Of a DNA stretch of 6,656 bases, positions 6,518 through 6,656 are shown piece after piece (the first letter of the stretch is position 1; each line of letters starts with the position of its first letter). Under the pieces are notes generated by a model that was not told the DNA's origin, searched no databases, and was given only the letters and a program-made list of their open reading frames with translations. Made by a program: the position numbers and the translations under genes. The stretch is from Chitinophagaceae bacterium UBA3430. Lineage in GTDB: Bacteria > Bacteroidota > Bacteroidia > Chitinophagales > Chitinophagaceae. The stretch lies in contig DFST01000113.1 in assembly GCA_002378975.1 (NCBI GenBank), positions 1 to 6,656 of the forward strand. The letters run 5' to 3'.

Positions 6518-6546
6518 TTAATTACTTGCTGGTTGTAAGTAATTAA
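6518..6546. other. AT-rich hairpin overlapping the stop codon of the right-edge gene
   Basis: TTAATTACTT (6518-6527) and AAGTAATTAA (6537-6546) are perfect 10-base inverted arms around a 9-base loop. The right arm contains the stop codon (6543-6545) of the minus-strand gene. It lies only a few bases from the GC-rich terminator stem, so the transcript end would carry two consecutive hairpins. It may protect the 3' end or assist termination (inference). Confidence 0.6.
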
Positions 6547-6656
6547 TTTCCGGGCATCAATTTGCCGGTAACCGTTTCTTTTCCAATTCGGAATTGATAG
6601 ATCATCGGAACGAATTGGCTAGACTTCACGGTATAGGTGAATAATCTCCATTCACC
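6543..6656 (-). CDS. C-terminal fragment of an unidentified protein
   Basis: Read on the minus strand, the frame is open from the window edge to a TAA at 6543-6545, giving 37 residues that start GEWRLFTYTVKSSQFVPM and end TVTGKLMPGN. It is short, but coding is supported by the well-formed terminator placed about 30 bp after the stop. The alternating hydrophobic/polar pattern suggests beta strands. I do not recognise the family. It is transcribed in the same direction as the XRE gene but is separated from it by the terminator. Confidence 0.6.
   Translation of the reverse strand, partial: GEWRLFTYTVKSSQFVPMIYQFRIGKETVTGKLMPGN

Overview
The window looks like a chromosomal segment of a Bacteroidota bacterium, probably in or near the Chitinophagia/Sphingobacteriia-type lineages. 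The evidence is the C-terminal end of a PorP/SprF-family outer-membrane protein, a large secreted protein ending in the gliding-motility/type IX secretion (T9SS type B, CHU_C) sorting domain, AT-rich leaders without Shine-Dalgarno sequences, and a lipoprotein of a Bacteroidota-typical layout. No rRNA, tRNA, CRISPR array, transposase or phage gene was seen.

Layout, left to right. (1) 1-225, plus strand: the 3' end of a PorP/SprF-like gene. (2) 263-3175, plus strand: a 970-residue modular surface or secreted protein. It has a signal peptide, two copies of an NGDFE...IDDV beta-sandwich module, SprB-like and PKD/Ig-like modules, a tandem pair of 85-residue repeats and a CHU_C sorting domain. The two genes are 37 bp apart and probably form a transporter-accessory/substrate pair. 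(3) 3176-3336: a non-coding gap. (4) 3337-4683 and 4688-6031, plus strand, 4 bp apart: an exported PQQ-like beta-propeller protein with two DxDxDG loops, and a lipoprotein with two putative beta domains separated by a charged coiled coil. I cannot assign a pathway to this pair; it is the best candidate here for an undescribed functional unit. (5) 6077-6313, minus strand: a stand-alone 78-residue XRE-type helix-turn-helix regulator, convergent with the lipoprotein gene. (6) 6314-6486: an AT-rich non-coding stretch holding a candidate promoter for the regulator, a perfect 20-bp palindrome and further ATGGC half-sites, suggesting autoregulation. (7) 6487-6546: two hairpins, one of them a good intrinsic terminator for a minus-strand gene. 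(8) 6543-6656, minus strand: the last 37 codons of an unidentified gene that runs off the right edge.

The left half thus encodes envelope and secretion-linked proteins, and the right end a small regulatory locus. Arg codon use differs between the large adhesin-like gene (few CGA) and the propeller gene (mostly CGA), so these blocks may have different expression levels or histories.
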